The notes under the pieces were generated by a model. That model did no database searches. It was not told the origin of the DNA and was given only the letters and a program-made list of their open reading frames with translations. Shown piece after piece: positions 43,780-53,061 of a stretch of DNA of 64,000 nucleotides; within the stretch, counting starts at the first letter, position 1; each line of letters opens with the position of its first letter. A program made the position numbers and the translations under genes. This DNA is from Cognatundibacterium jejuense. GTDB lineage: Bacteria; Pseudomonadota; Gammaproteobacteria; Burkholderiales; Burkholderiaceae_D. The stretch is taken from positions 62,001-126,000 of the forward strand of contig NZ_JACOFV010000009.1 of NCBI RefSeq assembly GCF_014284255.1, read 5' to 3'.

Positions 43780-44289
43780 TTATTTCTTCACTTTTACCTG
43801 CAATTCCTCGGCTTTTTCATCAAATGAAATACGTGTCGTAAACTTGGTCTTCTTCATCGGAAAACGTGAATGAAAATGCCGGACATTGCCTGATCCAGAA
43901 ATGACGCGCCGCACAAATTGGTAGTAAGCATCCATGTCTATGACGTGTACAACCAGAAAATAATCATACTCGCCAGAAACAAAATAACACTGCATCACCT
44001 CCGCTTCCTTATTCATGCGTGCCTCAAAATCGTGCATAAATTCGTCACTTTGATTGACCAGTGAGACTTCCAGGAAAGCCAGCATGCCAAACGCCAACGC
44101 TGACGGGTCAACCACGCTCACATCAGCACTGATCACGCCTACGTCACGTAGGTCTCTGATGCGGCGCAAACAAGTGGGCTGGGAAATGTGCAATTTTTCA
44201 GCTAAAGTACGAGTCGGAATTTGATTATCTTTTTGAAGTTGATTCAAAAGCTTGCGGTCAAGCTTGTCTAACGCACGGAATTGAGGCAT
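43780..44289 (-). CDS. Lrp/AsnC-family regulator
   Basis: 169 residues from the ATG at 44289. HTH: LDRKLLNQLQKDNQIPTRTL and ISQPTCLRRIRDLRDVGVIS; then the RAM ligand-binding domain (AFGMLAFLEVSL, VMQCYFVSGEYDYFLVVHVI). Lrp proteins respond to amino acids. It is convergent with dadA and divergent from the branched-chain amino acid binding protein gene; it may act as a DadR- or BkdR-like regulator of either. The shared half-site upstream of dadA supports this. Confidence 0.9.
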   Translation of the reverse strand: MPQFRALDKLDRKLLNQLQKDNQIPTRTLAEKLHISQPTCLRRIRDLRDVGVISADVSVVDPSALAFGMLAFLEVSLVNQSDEFMHDFEARMNKEAEVMQCYFVSGEYDYFLVVHVIDMDAYYQFVRRVISGSGNVRHFHSRFPMKKTKFTTRISFDEKAEELQVKVKK

Positions 44290-44363
44290 ATAAAAATCGT
44301 CTGTTTTGAAAAAAAACCGCACAAAATAGCTTTGCGAAATATTTTTTATGTTGTACCTTTTGT

Positions 44364-44383
44364 TTATTCAGTAATCTGAATAA
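44364..44383. promoter_or_regulatory. 20-bp palindrome, candidate Lrp-family operator
   Basis: TTATTCAG-TAAT-CTGAATAA has perfect 8-bp arms. It lies 75 bp from the start of the Lrp-family gene and 54 bp from that of the substrate-binding protein gene, so one site could serve both. Confidence 0.6.
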
Positions 44384-44436
44384 GTTGGTAATGCAATAGT
44401 GTTGTCCTACTTTATTAAACCTTAGGAGTAATGTTC

Positions 44437-45588
44437 ATGTCGTTCAAAACAAAAATGATTCCACTGGCAGGCGCAATTGCTTTCGCTTTCGCTTTCGCTG
44501 GTGCAGCGGCAGCTGACGATGTAGTAATTAAAATTGGTCACGTTGGTCCTATCTCTGGCGCTATCGCGCATTTGGGTAAAGACAATGAAAACGGCGCCAA
44601 AATGGCGATCGAAGAGCTGAACGCAAAAGGCCTGATGATTGGCGGTAAAAAAGCTAAATTTGAACTGCTGGCAGAAGATGATGCTGCAGATCCAAAACAA
44701 GCGACTACCGTAGCACAAAAACTGGTTGACGCGAAAGTCAACGGCGTTATCGGTCACTTGAACTCTGGTACAACAATTCCAGCGTCTAAAATTTACAACG
44801 ATGCTGGCCTGGTACAAATTTCCCCATCTGCAACGAACCCAAAATACACACAACAAGGCTTTAAAGGTGCATTCCGCGTAGTGGCGAATGACGGCCAATT
44901 GGGTGGCACATTGGGTCGCTATGCGGTGCAGATCAACAAAGCGAAGAAAATCGCTGTGATCGATGATAAAACAGCGTACGGCGAAGGTGTTGCTGCTGAA
45001 TTTATCAAAGGCGCAAAAGGTAAAGGCGCAGAAGTTGTTGTGCAAGAGCATACAACGGACAAATCCACTGATTTCAGCGCGATCTTAACCACAATCAAAG
45101 CTAAAAACCCAGACGTGATTTTCTTCGGCGGTATGGACGCAGTTGCTGGTCCTATGCTGCGTCAAATGAAAGCACTGGGCATTACTGCTAAGTTCATGGG
45201 CGGCGACGGTATCTGTACAGCGGATCTGGTTAAGCTGGCTGGCGACGCAATCGGCGAAGGTCAGGTAGTTTGCGCTGAAGCAGGCGGTGTTCTGGATGCA
45301 CAAAAAGCAGCGAATGAAAAATGGAAAGAAGACTACAAGAAGAAATTCGGTGTTGGTGTTGAAATCTATGCGCCGTATGTCTACGATGCTGTTATGACTA
45401 TGGCTCAGGCAATGAAAGAAGCTAATTCTGCTGAACCAGCGAAATACTTGCCATTCCTGAAGAAAATCAAATACCACGGTGTGACTGGCGACATCTCTTT
45501 TGATGACAAAGGCGATATCAAAGACGGTACGCTGACGTTGTACACATACAAAGCAGGCAAACGTGATCTGTTAGCAGTCACTAAGTAA
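44437..45588 (+). CDS. Branched-chain amino acid ABC transporter substrate-binding protein
   Basis: 383 residues; the ATG at 44437 is chosen because TTAGGAG is 8 bp upstream (44431 is too near). Signal peptide with an Ala-Phe repeat, cleaved near AAADDVV. Mature features of the LivJ/LivK family: IKIGHVGPISGAIAHLGKDN, FELLAEDDAADPKQA, GVIGHLNSGTTIPASKIYND. Periplasmic receptor; the permease and ATPase genes are not in this region, so it is an orphan that must serve a distant transporter. Ends before a strong terminator. Confidence 0.92.
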   Translation: MSFKTKMIPLAGAIAFAFAFAGAAAADDVVIKIGHVGPISGAIAHLGKDNENGAKMAIEELNAKGLMIGGKKAKFELLAEDDAADPKQATTVAQKLVDAKVNGVIGHLNSGTTIPASKIYNDAGLVQISPSATNPKYTQQGFKGAFRVVANDGQLGGTLGRYAVQINKAKKIAVIDDKTAYGEGVAAEFIKGAKGKGAEVVVQEHTTDKSTDFSAILTTIKAKNPDVIFFGGMDAVAGPMLRQMKALGITAKFMGGDGICTADLVKLAGDAIGEGQVVCAEAGGVLDAQKAANEKWKEDYKKKFGVGVEIYAPYVYDAVMTMAQAMKEANSAEPAKYLPFLKKIKYHGVTGDISFDDKGDIKDGTLTLYTYKAGKRDLLAVTK

Positions 45589-45604
45589 TTCAGTCTCAAA
45601 ATTT

Positions 45605-45638
45605 AAAAGCCCGTTGGATATTCCAGCGGGCTTTTTTA
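45605..45638 (+). terminator. Terminator after the substrate-binding protein gene
   Basis: AAAAGCCCG and CGGGCTTTT pair, extended by TTGG/TCCA around ATAT, then TTTTTT. Confidence 0.9.
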
Positions 45639-45705
45639 TTTTCTTGCGATTTTTTGTAATAGACCAGCGATTCAATTCAAATCTGACTGGCAAATACAAA
45701 GAAAA

Positions 45706-46014
45706 TTATTTCAAGGAGAGTATCCACTTTACCAAGGTATGCGCTTCTGCTTCAGAAACTTGTGTGTTCGCTGGCATTGCCATCGCACCCCATGTACCGC
45801 TACCACCCTTCAATACTTTTTGAACTAATTTTGCTTCAGCAGTTTTGTCGCCAGCATATTTTTTTGCTACGTCCTTGTATGCAGGACCAACAATTTTTGT
45901 ATCTACAGAATGGCATGCCATGCAATTTTTAGCTTTTGCCAAATCCATATTTGCCATCGCAGAGCCAGATGCCAAAAGGGCGAGTGTTGCACCTACCAAT
46001 AATGAGTATTTCAT
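45706..46014 (-). CDS. Cytochrome c, class I (c551/c552-like)
   Basis: 102 residues, CTGGAGAAAG upstream. Signal peptide ends near SAMANMD. One heme-binding motif CMACH and the axial methionine in WGAMAMPAN. This is the size of periplasmic monoheme electron carriers that feed terminal oxidases or nitrite reductases. It stands alone. Confidence 0.92.
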   Translation of the reverse strand: MKYSLLVGATLALLASGSAMANMDLAKAKNCMACHSVDTKIVGPAYKDVAKKYAGDKTAEAKLVQKVLKGGSGTWGAMAMPANTQVSEAEAHTLVKWILSLK

Positions 46015-46140
46015 TGCTTTCTCCAGGTTAAAAAATGCGAGTTCATTTTAACGCTTTTTCTGTCATTTAAGCACGCTCGTAAGCACATGGGTTGACCCGC
46101 TGCAAAATACGCTTTAATCTCCCGACAACAGGAGACAACT

Positions 46141-46374
46141 ATGCTATTAATTATTCCGCTCGTCATATTACTGGTTTTAAAGCTCGCCGATGTCTGGATT
46201 TTTGCCGCCATGTCATGGTGGTGGATTATAGGATTAGCCGTATTTGCATTCCTGTGGTTTGAATTTTTTGAACGTATGCTTGGACTCGATAAGCGCAAGG
46301 ATCACGCACATTTTGAAAAAATGAAGCAAGAACGTCAAAAACGTTCCTTTGATAAAAATACCGGACGTAAGTAG
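46141..46374 (+). CDS. Small Trp-rich membrane protein (TIGR04438 type)
   Basis: 77 residues; ACAGGAG precedes the start. A hydrophobic helix (LLIIPLVILLVLKLADVWIF) is followed by MSWWWIIGLAVFAFLWFEFF, then a charged tail DKRKDHAHFEKMKQERQKRS. These match the TIGR04438 family of beta-proteobacterial small Trp-rich proteins, which have no known function. Confidence 0.85.
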   Translation: MLLIIPLVILLVLKLADVWIFAAMSWWWIIGLAVFAFLWFEFFERMLGLDKRKDHAHFEKMKQERQKRSFDKNTGRK

Positions 46375-46412
46375 TTCAAATTACTACTTATCCAAAGCGA
46401 GTATCATCGTTG

Positions 46413-46450
46413 AACCGATATAGGGGAGATCCGATATCGGTTTATTTTTT
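46413..46450 (+). terminator. Terminator after the Trp-rich protein gene
   Basis: AACCGATAT (46413-46421) pairs perfectly with ATATCGGTT (46434-46442), followed by TATTTTTTT. Confidence 0.8.
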
Positions 46451-46462
46451 TATCCAGAGTGG

Positions 46463-47401
46463 ATGTCAACTTCTATCACCGATCCCATGAGCAATAGTCT
46501 GGAATTAAGGCAGTTGAGGTATTTCATCGCTGTCGCCGAAGAATTGCATTTCGGAAAAGCAGCGACACGCCTGAATATGACCCAACCACCGCTTTCTCAG
46601 GCAATTCAGGCGTTTGAAGCGGAACTAGGCGTCGCGTTATTCATACGTACTACGCGTCAAATCAGCTTGACACCCGCAGGAATTGCTCTGTTACCAGAAG
46701 CAAAGAAACTACTTTTACAAGTACAAAACCTACGCCAACTCGCGCAACGCGCCGCCGCTGGCACGCAAGGACATCTGAGTCTGGCTTTTGTGTCAATTGC
46801 CGATTACAGTATTTTGCCGCCGACGCTCAGAACATTCCGCCACAGCCATGCTGATGTCAGCATAGAATTGCGGGAAGCGACCAGTGACGTCCAGCTCGAA
46901 GCCTTAGAAAAAGCTGAAATCGATGCTGGCTTCCTTATCCCTCCCATTCCTGAAAAGTTTCATGCCCTGCTCCATTACCAGAAAATTCTGACTGAACCAC
47001 TGATACTCGCGGCACCAGAACATCTATTTCCTGCTGGGGCCGTGGTCAAACTCGAACAATGCGTCAATCAGAGTTTGATTCTTTTTCCGCGTAAAATCGC
47101 GCCTGCCTTGCATGATGCAATTCTGGGTTTCTTTCATGAATATGGCCTGACACCTGACATCGGTCAGGAAGCCATTCAAATGCAAACCATCGTCGGACTG
47201 GTTTCAGCTGGCATGGGCATCGCACTTGTGCCACAATCCGTGTCGAACTTACAGCGCCCGGGCGTGTCTTATCATGCGCTGGCCAATAGCGCGCCTGCCG
47301 TAGAGATAGGATTTGCCTGGCGCAAAGATAATCCGTCGGCAGTCTTACATTCTTTTTTACAGCTTTTAAACAAAAAATATGCTGATTCATCCCAATCCTG
47401 A
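46463..47401 (+). CDS. LysR-family regulator (CatM/BenM-like)
   Basis: 312 residues from 46463; an ATG at 46487 is an alternative. HTH: LRYFIAVAEELHFGKAATRL and MTQPPLSQAIQAFEAELG. The effector domain includes LSLAFVSIADYSILPPTLRT and VGLVSAGMGIALVPQSV. HFGKAA with QPPLS is typical of the aromatic-degradation regulator branch, but no such operon is adjacent. Its 3' end overlaps lgt by 23 bp, which may be incidental. Confidence 0.88.
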   Translation: MSTSITDPMSNSLELRQLRYFIAVAEELHFGKAATRLNMTQPPLSQAIQAFEAELGVALFIRTTRQISLTPAGIALLPEAKKLLLQVQNLRQLAQRAAAGTQGHLSLAFVSIADYSILPPTLRTFRHSHADVSIELREATSDVQLEALEKAEIDAGFLIPPIPEKFHALLHYQKILTEPLILAAPEHLFPAGAVVKLEQCVNQSLILFPRKIAPALHDAILGFFHEYGLTPDIGQEAIQMQTIVGLVSAGMGIALVPQSVSNLQRPGVSYHALANSAPAVEIGFAWRKDNPSAVLHSFLQLLNKKYADSSQS

Positions 47402-48188
47402 TCCTGTTGCTTTTTCCCTTGGCCCTTTGAAAGTGCATTGGTATGGCTTGATGTACATGGTCGCTTTTGCTCAATTTGTCGCCCTTGGAAGATTACGCCT
47501 GAAATTGCCACACATTGCCGCTCAAGGCTGGACCAAAGAACACATTGATGACATGTTGTTTTACGGGGTGCTGGGGGTGGTACTCGGTGGTCGTCTGGGC
47601 GAGGTATTCTTTTTTCGTCCGCAGTTTTTCTTTGAAAATCCATTGGAAATTGTTCAGGTTTGGCATGGCGGCATGTCCTTCCATGGCGGTTTCATCGGGG
47701 TATTGATTGCGATGTTTTTGTGGGCACGTAAAGTAAAAATGCCTTTGGTGAACGTCTATGACTTCATTGCTCCCCTGGTGCCGCTAGGTTACGCTGCTGG
47801 TCGCATCGGTAATTTTATTAATCACGAATTACCAGGACGCATCGCCTCTGCGGATTTACCATGGGCGATGATCTGGCCGGGCGTCGATTATCCTGTACAT
47901 CCTTCTCCTATCTACCAAGCATTAGTTGACGGGGTTTTACTGTTTATTATTTTGTGGATTTTTGCACGTAAGCCTCGCCCACCGCTGGCTGTGGGTTCGC
48001 TGTTTGTCACTTTGTACGGCTGCGCGCGATTCTTTACAGAATATTTCCGGACTCCCGATTATGAAGTCAGCTTTGCAGGAATGACGATTTCGGCAGGACA
48101 AATGTTGTCTCTGCCTATGATTGCGGTGGGCTTATGTCTGTTGGCTTATTCTTACCGGAATCAAAAGAAGTCAACGCCGCAAAAATAA
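47379..48188 (+). CDS. lgt: Prolipoprotein diacylglyceryl transferase
   Basis: 269 residues, starting inside the end of the LysR gene, without a strong ribosome site. Seven hydrophobic helices and the Lgt signature GRIGNFINHELPGRI are present; MSFHGGFIGVL has the conserved His. This inner-membrane enzyme attaches diacylglycerol to the lipobox cysteine, the first step in lipoprotein maturation. Confidence 0.95.
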   Translation: MLIHPNPDPVAFSLGPLKVHWYGLMYMVAFAQFVALGRLRLKLPHIAAQGWTKEHIDDMLFYGVLGVVLGGRLGEVFFFRPQFFFENPLEIVQVWHGGMSFHGGFIGVLIAMFLWARKVKMPLVNVYDFIAPLVPLGYAAGRIGNFINHELPGRIASADLPWAMIWPGVDYPVHPSPIYQALVDGVLLFIILWIFARKPRPPLAVGSLFVTLYGCARFFTEYFRTPDYEVSFAGMTISAGQMLSLPMIAVGLCLLAYSYRNQKKSTPQK

Positions 48189-48377
48189 GGGTCGCAGATT
48201 CCTTGTCAACAGAGTAATTCATCAGGCTGGTAATTATTTCGTTTCAAGACGAACTATTTATCGGCCTTTTTGTCAAAGAAGGCTTGAGCTTATTGAGATT
48301 TTCTTAAGCCAATTACCTGTCGCTATTCCAGCGATTTTATTTCATATAATTACAAACAATTTCTTGGGGATTATTTC

Positions 48378-50453
48378 ATGCAACGTACACTGCTATCTTT
48401 GGCTGTTCTTGCTACATTTTCTTTTGGTGGAACACAACTCGCATTGGCCGATACATCAGCGCCAGCTAGCGCAATGACCACCACTAATGCCTCGGCGCTG
48501 AATTCAGGCATCGACCTGCAATGGCAAGACACGGGCGTGCGTCCGCAAGATGATTTTTTTAAATTTATGTCCGGTAAATGGCTGGCTACCGCTGAAATTC
48601 CTGCCGATCGTGCACGCTTTGGTTCGTTCGACCAATTACGTGATTTATCTGAACAAAGTTCACGCGACATCATCACCGGATTAGCCAAAAATAAGTCACT
48701 CAAAGCCGGCAGCAATCAACAAAAAATAGCCGATCTATACAATAGTTTCATGGACGAGAAGCAAGCAAATGCGCTTGATATCAAACCTTTGACGGCTACC
48801 TTCAAACAAATAAATGCACTGGCAAAAAAAGAAGATTTTCCGGCACTGATCGCACAATTGTCGCAACTTGGTGTATCACTGCCAGTCAACTCTGGTGTAG
48901 GACAGGATGCACGTGACTCCAGTACTTATGCAGTCTACGTCAGCCAGGGTGGTCTGAGCTTACCTGATCGCGACTACTATTTGAAAGACGACCCAAAATT
49001 CAAAGCTTTCCGGGATGCCTACGTCAAACACGTAGAAAAAATGTTGTCGATGAGTGGTGAAAAGAATGCGGATAAAGCGGCTGCTGATATTCTCGCACTC
49101 GAAACACAAATCGCCACGATCCAATGGACAAAGGTCGAGAACCGTAATCCTATCAATACCTACAACAAAATCGAGCTCGCGAAATTAACAGAACTGATGC
49201 CAGGATTTAACTGGACCAGCTACTTTACGGGCACTGGCGTTGGCAGCAAAGTAAATTACGTCATTGTACGTCAACCAAGCTTTTTGACCGCTTTAGCAAA
49301 GATCGTTAATGACACGCCCGTAGCGGTCTGGAAATCCTATTACAAATGGAAAGTACTGGATGCTTACGCACCTTTCTTGTCCCAACGTTTTGTCGATGAA
49401 GATTTTGGATTTTCCAGCGTAACTTTGCGTGGTATTCCAGAAAACCAACCACGCTGGAAACGCGGTGTAGCACGTGTTGAAGAAAGCCTGTCTGAAGCCT
49501 TAGGTGAACTCTACGTCGCCAAGTACTTCCCGCCGGAAAATAAAGCACGTATGCAAAAATTGGTGAATAACCTGATCGAAGCCTACAAGCAAAGCATAGA
49601 AACTCTGACCTGGATGAGCCCAGAGACTAAAAAAGAAGCCTTGGTCAAACTTTCCAAATTCACGCCAAAAATCGCTTATCCTGACCAATGGCGCGACTAT
49701 AGTGCTTTGCAAATCAAAGCCAATGATCTGGTTGGCAATATCATGCGCAGCCGTAGCTTTGAACATCAACGTGAGATCGCCAAACTCGGCAAACCAGTTG
49801 ATCGCAAAGAATGGGGTATGAGTCCGCAAACGGTGAATGCGTATTACAATTCACGTCAAAATGAGATCGTCTTCCCCGCGGCAATTTTACAACCGCCATT
49901 CTTCAATCCAGCGGCAGACGACGCTGTCAATTACGGCGGTATCGGTGCAGTGATCGGTCACGAAATCAGTCATGGTTTTGATGATTCCGGTAGCCAATCG
50001 GATGGTGACGGTAATTTGCGTAACTGGTGGACCAAAGAGGACAAGGAAAACTTCAGTAAACTCACCAGCGCATTGGTCGCACAATACGATGCCTATAGCC
50101 CACTGCCAGGTTACAACGTTAATGGCAAGCTGACACTTGGTGAAAACATTGCAGATAACTCAGGTTTAGCGATCGCCTACAAAGCGTATCAGATCTCGTT
50201 AGGCGGTAAACCCGCACCAGTCATTGATGGCTACACTGGCGATCAGCGTCTGTTCATGGGTTGGGCACAAGTCTGGCGTGGTAAAGCACGTGATGCAGAA
50301 GCGATTCGTTTAATCAGCATTGATCCGCATTCTCCGGCAGAAGTACGTGGCAATGCCCCTTTGACTAACGTACCAGGCTTCTACTCCGCTTTTGGTGTCA
50401 AAGAAGGCGATAAGATGTATGTAGCACCAGAGAAAAGAACAACCATCTGGTAA
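48378..50453 (+). CDS. Secreted M13-family metallopeptidase (PepO/neprilysin type)
   Basis: 691 residues with a signal peptide (TFSFGGTQLALADTS). N-terminal M13 domain (DLQWQDTGVRPQDDFFKFMS), then the catalytic domain: zinc motif H528EISH532 in VIGHEISHGFDDSGSQ, third ligand in GENIADNSGLAIAY, and the C-terminal APEKRTTIW, close to the usual family ending with a W. No transmembrane anchor beyond the signal. It degrades peptides in the periplasm or outside the cell. Confidence 0.93.
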   Translation: MQRTLLSLAVLATFSFGGTQLALADTSAPASAMTTTNASALNSGIDLQWQDTGVRPQDDFFKFMSGKWLATAEIPADRARFGSFDQLRDLSEQSSRDIITGLAKNKSLKAGSNQQKIADLYNSFMDEKQANALDIKPLTATFKQINALAKKEDFPALIAQLSQLGVSLPVNSGVGQDARDSSTYAVYVSQGGLSLPDRDYYLKDDPKFKAFRDAYVKHVEKMLSMSGEKNADKAAADILALETQIATIQWTKVENRNPINTYNKIELAKLTELMPGFNWTSYFTGTGVGSKVNYVIVRQPSFLTALAKIVNDTPVAVWKSYYKWKVLDAYAPFLSQRFVDEDFGFSSVTLRGIPENQPRWKRGVARVEESLSEALGELYVAKYFPPENKARMQKLVNNLIEAYKQSIETLTWMSPETKKEALVKLSKFTPKIAYPDQWRDYSALQIKANDLVGNIMRSRSFEHQREIAKLGKPVDRKEWGMSPQTVNAYYNSRQNEIVFPAAILQPPFFNPAADDAVNYGGIGAVIGHEISHGFDDSGSQSDGDGNLRNWWTKEDKENFSKLTSALVAQYDAYSPLPGYNVNGKLTLGENIADNSGLAIAYKAYQISLGGKPAPVIDGYTGDQRLFMGWAQVWRGKARDAEAIRLISIDPHSPAEVRGNAPLTNVPGFYSAFGVKEGDKMYVAPEKRTTIW

Positions 50454-50472
50454 AAGTTAAACGAAGCAATTG

Positions 50473-50509
50473 AAAAACTCAGGATATTGTTGCAGTCCTG
50501 AGTTTTTTT
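50473..50509 (+). terminator. Terminator after the M13 peptidase gene
   Basis: AAAAACTCAGGA / TCCTGAGTTTTT stem around a ~12-nt loop, with seven T residues. Confidence 0.88.
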
Positions 50510-50663
50510 CTTTTAGGTGAAAAAGTGTCTCTTTCCTTGCTGCTAATCCTGGTGTGTATCATAGACTTCGCATAACAAAAAAACCAACACCTCTGAGCTT
50601 CAGCATGCGCAGCAACGACGCAAGTAGAACTTACATTGTTTTGCAAAAGTTCAAAAATAGGTC

Positions 50664-50693
50664 TTGACGAACGATAAGGTCTCGATTTACATT
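50664..50693 (+). promoter_or_regulatory. Promoter of the leuA leader
   Basis: TTGACG (50664-50669) and TACATT (50688-50693), 18 bp apart. Transcription would start at about 50700, next to the leader peptide ATG at 50701. Confidence 0.55.
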
Positions 50694-50700
50694 AGATTCC

Positions 50701-50829
50701 ATGACATCCCAAAAACACATCACTGCTGCGAAACAAACTGCTGTGCACAGACCTGCTCTGGTGCTCACTGTTTCCGCGTTGATGCTGCTATCCGTACTAG
50801 CACTACTATCTCTACAACTAGCTAAATAA
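50701..50829 (+). CDS. leuL: Candidate leucine leader peptide for leuA
   Basis: A 42-codon ORF, ten of whose residues are leucine; the last 23 codons include CTG CTA, CTA, CTA CTA, CTA and CTA (residues 29, 30, 33, 35, 36, 38, 40). Six CTA codons in 11 positions is striking, as CTA is otherwise little used in this window by eye; the E. coli leu leader also uses CUA. It lies between a promoter and leuA. Such a peptide would sense charged leucyl-tRNA. Alternatively, residues ~18-41 could form a membrane helix, making it a small membrane protein. No Shine-Dalgarno is present, which fits a leaderless start. Confidence 0.55.
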   Translation: MTSQKHITAAKQTAVHRPALVLTVSALMLLSVLALLSLQLAK

Positions 50830-51203
50830 TTAGCCCTAGTTTTCAGCGTTACCTCATCATAGTTCGACGTAATCGCGATCAGTTTCAATACCCAGTTTGT
50901 TTTACCCGGCTCGAGATAAGCCATACAGGATGATCAGCATGTTCATATTCAAGACAACCAGCACCGAATTTACGACAGTGACATCGAAGGTGCCCGCTTA
51001 TGTCTTGAACAGTCACACCTCGGATAACACAATTAGTTTGTCCGCATCCATTCTGCAACATCAAGTACGTCGACTACCGATCGGTTAACTGGCCGCGCGT
51101 AAGCCGGTGGACGCCAGTTAGCCTCTGACCACCTTCCTCTCGTATTTATTTTCAACATCGCCTCCTGCGAGGCGAAGGACTCACTATTTTTTAAAGGTTT
51201 ATC
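50830..51203 (+). promoter_or_regulatory. Long structured leader between the Leu-rich ORF and leuA
   Basis: This 374-bp stretch holds several inverted repeats: TTCAAGACA (50948-50956) with TGTCTTGAA (51001-51009); AACTGGC (51087-51093) with GCCAGTT (51113-51119); and TCGCCTC-CTGC-GAGGCGA (51158-51175), which is followed 10 nt later by TTTTTT. No textbook terminator with an immediate U tract was found, so the attenuation mechanism is not proven. A 52-codon frame at 50930-51088 shows no family. Confidence 0.4.
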
Positions 51204-52907
51204 ATGCTTGCTCAACCATCGTCGAAATACCGTGCATTTAATCCATTTGCCACTATTCAATTAAGTGATCGCCAATGGCCATCACGTCAGATTGAGAAAG
51301 CGCCGATCTGGATGAGCACAGATTTACGCGATGGGAACCAGGCGTTGATCGAACCCATGAACGCAGAAAAAAAGATGCGCTTTTTTAAGATGTTGGTCAA
51401 TATCGGCATCAAAGAAATTGAAGTCGCCTTTCCATCTGCATCTGACACCGACTTTGAGTTTGTCCGCCAATTAATTACCGGCAACCACATCCCTGATGAT
51501 GTCACGATTGAAGTCTTAACACCGGCCCGTGAAGACCTTATCCGCCGCACCATCGATGCGGTACAGGGTGCAAAACGTGCCATCATCCATTTGTATAATC
51601 CTGTCTCCCCCGCGTTCCGACGTATCGTCTTTGCTAAATCCTGCGAAGAAGTCAAACAGATTGCCATCGATGGAACACAACTGATTAAAACGCTGACCGA
51701 TGCGCGACCGGAGACCGAGTGGATTTTCCAATACTCACCAGAGACATTCAGCATGACCGAGCTTGATGTTGCGAAAGACATCTGTGATACCGTCACTGAG
51801 ATCTGGCAAGCAACACCTGCGCGCAAAATCATCATTAATCTGCCATCCACGGTGGAATGTACAACTCCGAATATCTATGCAGACCAGATCGAGTGGATGC
51901 ATCGTCATCTTGCACACCGCGACGCCACGATTCTTAGTGTGCATCCTCACAACGACCGCGGGACAGCAGTCGCCGCTGCAGAACTCGCAGTCATGGCGGG
52001 CGCTGATCGCATCGAAGGTTGCTTATTCGGGAACGGAGAGCGCACCGGCAATGTTGATCTGGTCACCTTGGCATTAAATCTTTATACCCAAGGCATTTCA
52101 CCGGGCTTAGATTTCGCTGATATCGACGCAGTGCGTCAATGCGTTGAAGAATGTAATCAGATCCCAGTTCATCCACGCCATCCTTACGTTGGTGATTTAG
52201 TACATACCGCATTCTCTGGCTCGCATCAGGATGCGATCAAAAAAGGCTTTGCCCAACAAGCGCCGGATGGTATGTGGGAAGTGCCTTATCTGCCAATTGA
52301 CCCGCGCGATATCGGTCGCAATTACGATGCGGTCATCCGCGTCAATAGCCAATCCGGCAAAGGTGGTATGACGTATTTACTGGAACAAGAATACGGCATC
52401 AGCATGCCGCGCCGTATGCAAATTGAATTCAGTCATGCAGTCCAACAATTCGCGGATCGCAGTGGACTGGAAGTTCAGGCCAGCGATTTGTTTCAGATTT
52501 TCAGGCAGGTATTTTTAACTACAGACACAGGTTTCGCTTATCACGCACATCAAGTTCTCGAACAGAGAACATCGCCATCTGTTCCTGCGCATTTATCAAT
52601 GCGTTTGGAATTGCTGTTCAACGGACAATCACGAGTCGTCCAGGCAACAGGTCATGGTATTCATGCGGCAAGCATTACAGCATTTGTACAACAAGGAATA
52701 CACATTGATCCCGTTGAAGTAACAGAACACACCTTCATCGATCACCAGCAGCAAAAACAATGCCAGTGCGTCATAGAGGCGCGCATCAATGGTGACAGAC
52801 AATTCGGTGCAGGCATTGCGGCGGATGCAGAGTCAGCGTACATCCAAGCATTATGTAGCGTAGTCAACAGGCACTTAACAAACAATGAAGAAGCCTTAGT
52901 CGCCTAA
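51204..52907 (+). CDS. leuA: 2-isopropylmalate synthase (long, LeuA2 type)
   Basis: 567 residues, the length of the LeuA2 group (like the Mycobacterium enzyme) rather than the ~515-residue E. coli type. Catalytic TIM barrel: [16 protein letters not shown] (metal and substrate), [19 protein letters not shown] with the HxH metal motif, and [20 protein letters not shown]. The C-terminal regulatory domain, which binds leucine, follows (residues ~430-567). It condenses acetyl-CoA with 2-oxoisovalerate in the first committed step of leucine synthesis. Feedback inhibition and possibly the upstream Leu leader control it. Confidence 0.95.
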   Translation: MLAQPSSKYRAFNPFATIQLSDRQWPSRQIEKAPIWMSTDLRDGNQALIEPMNAEKKMRFFKMLVNIGIKEIEVAFPSASDTDFEFVRQLITGNHIPDDVTIEVLTPAREDLIRRTIDAVQGAKRAIIHLYNPVSPAFRRIVFAKSCEEVKQIAIDGTQLIKTLTDARPETEWIFQYSPETFSMTELDVAKDICDTVTEIWQATPARKIIINLPSTVECTTPNIYADQIEWMHRHLAHRDATILSVHPHNDRGTAVAAAELAVMAGADRIEGCLFGNGERTGNVDLVTLALNLYTQGISPGLDFADIDAVRQCVEECNQIPVHPRHPYVGDLVHTAFSGSHQDAIKKGFAQQAPDGMWEVPYLPIDPRDIGRNYDAVIRVNSQSGKGGMTYLLEQEYGISMPRRMQIEFSHAVQQFADRSGLEVQASDLFQIFRQVFLTTDTGFAYHAHQVLEQRTSPSVPAHLSMRLELLFNGQSRVVQATGHGIHAASITAFVQQGIHIDPVEVTEHTFIDHQQQKQCQCVIEARINGDRQFGAGIAADAESAYIQALCSVVNRHLTNNEEALVA

Positions 52908-52924
52908 GACATTTTTCATTAACT

Positions 52925-52983
52925 GAAAGGAGAAAAAGGAATGATATTTATTGTCAGACACCTTTTTCTCTTTCTTTATTTTC
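52925..52983 (+). terminator. Hairpin terminator after leuA
   Basis: GAAAGGAGAAAAAGG (52925-52939) pairs with CCTTTTTCTCTTTC (52961-52974), one bulge, followed by TTTATTTT. Confidence 0.65.
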
Positions 52984-53061
52984 GACCATCAAATCCACAT
53001 TGATTCTCTATCAATTTATCGTACACTAAGCCCTGAAGTTTTAGATCAAAAAGGACATTCA

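Noticed and set aside
44478-44500. GCTTTC hexanucleotide repeat in the binding-protein signal sequence
   Set aside because: It encodes a simple Ala-Phe run in a hydrophobic signal core; three to four copies are easily explained by coding constraint.
50930-51088. 52-codon frame in the leuA leader as a second leader peptide
   Set aside because: Not enriched in leucine, and it overlaps inverted repeats; kept only as part of the leader description.
51158-51192. TCGCCTC hairpin before leuA as the attenuator terminator
   Set aside because: The T run begins 10 nt after the stem, too far for a canonical Rho-independent terminator.
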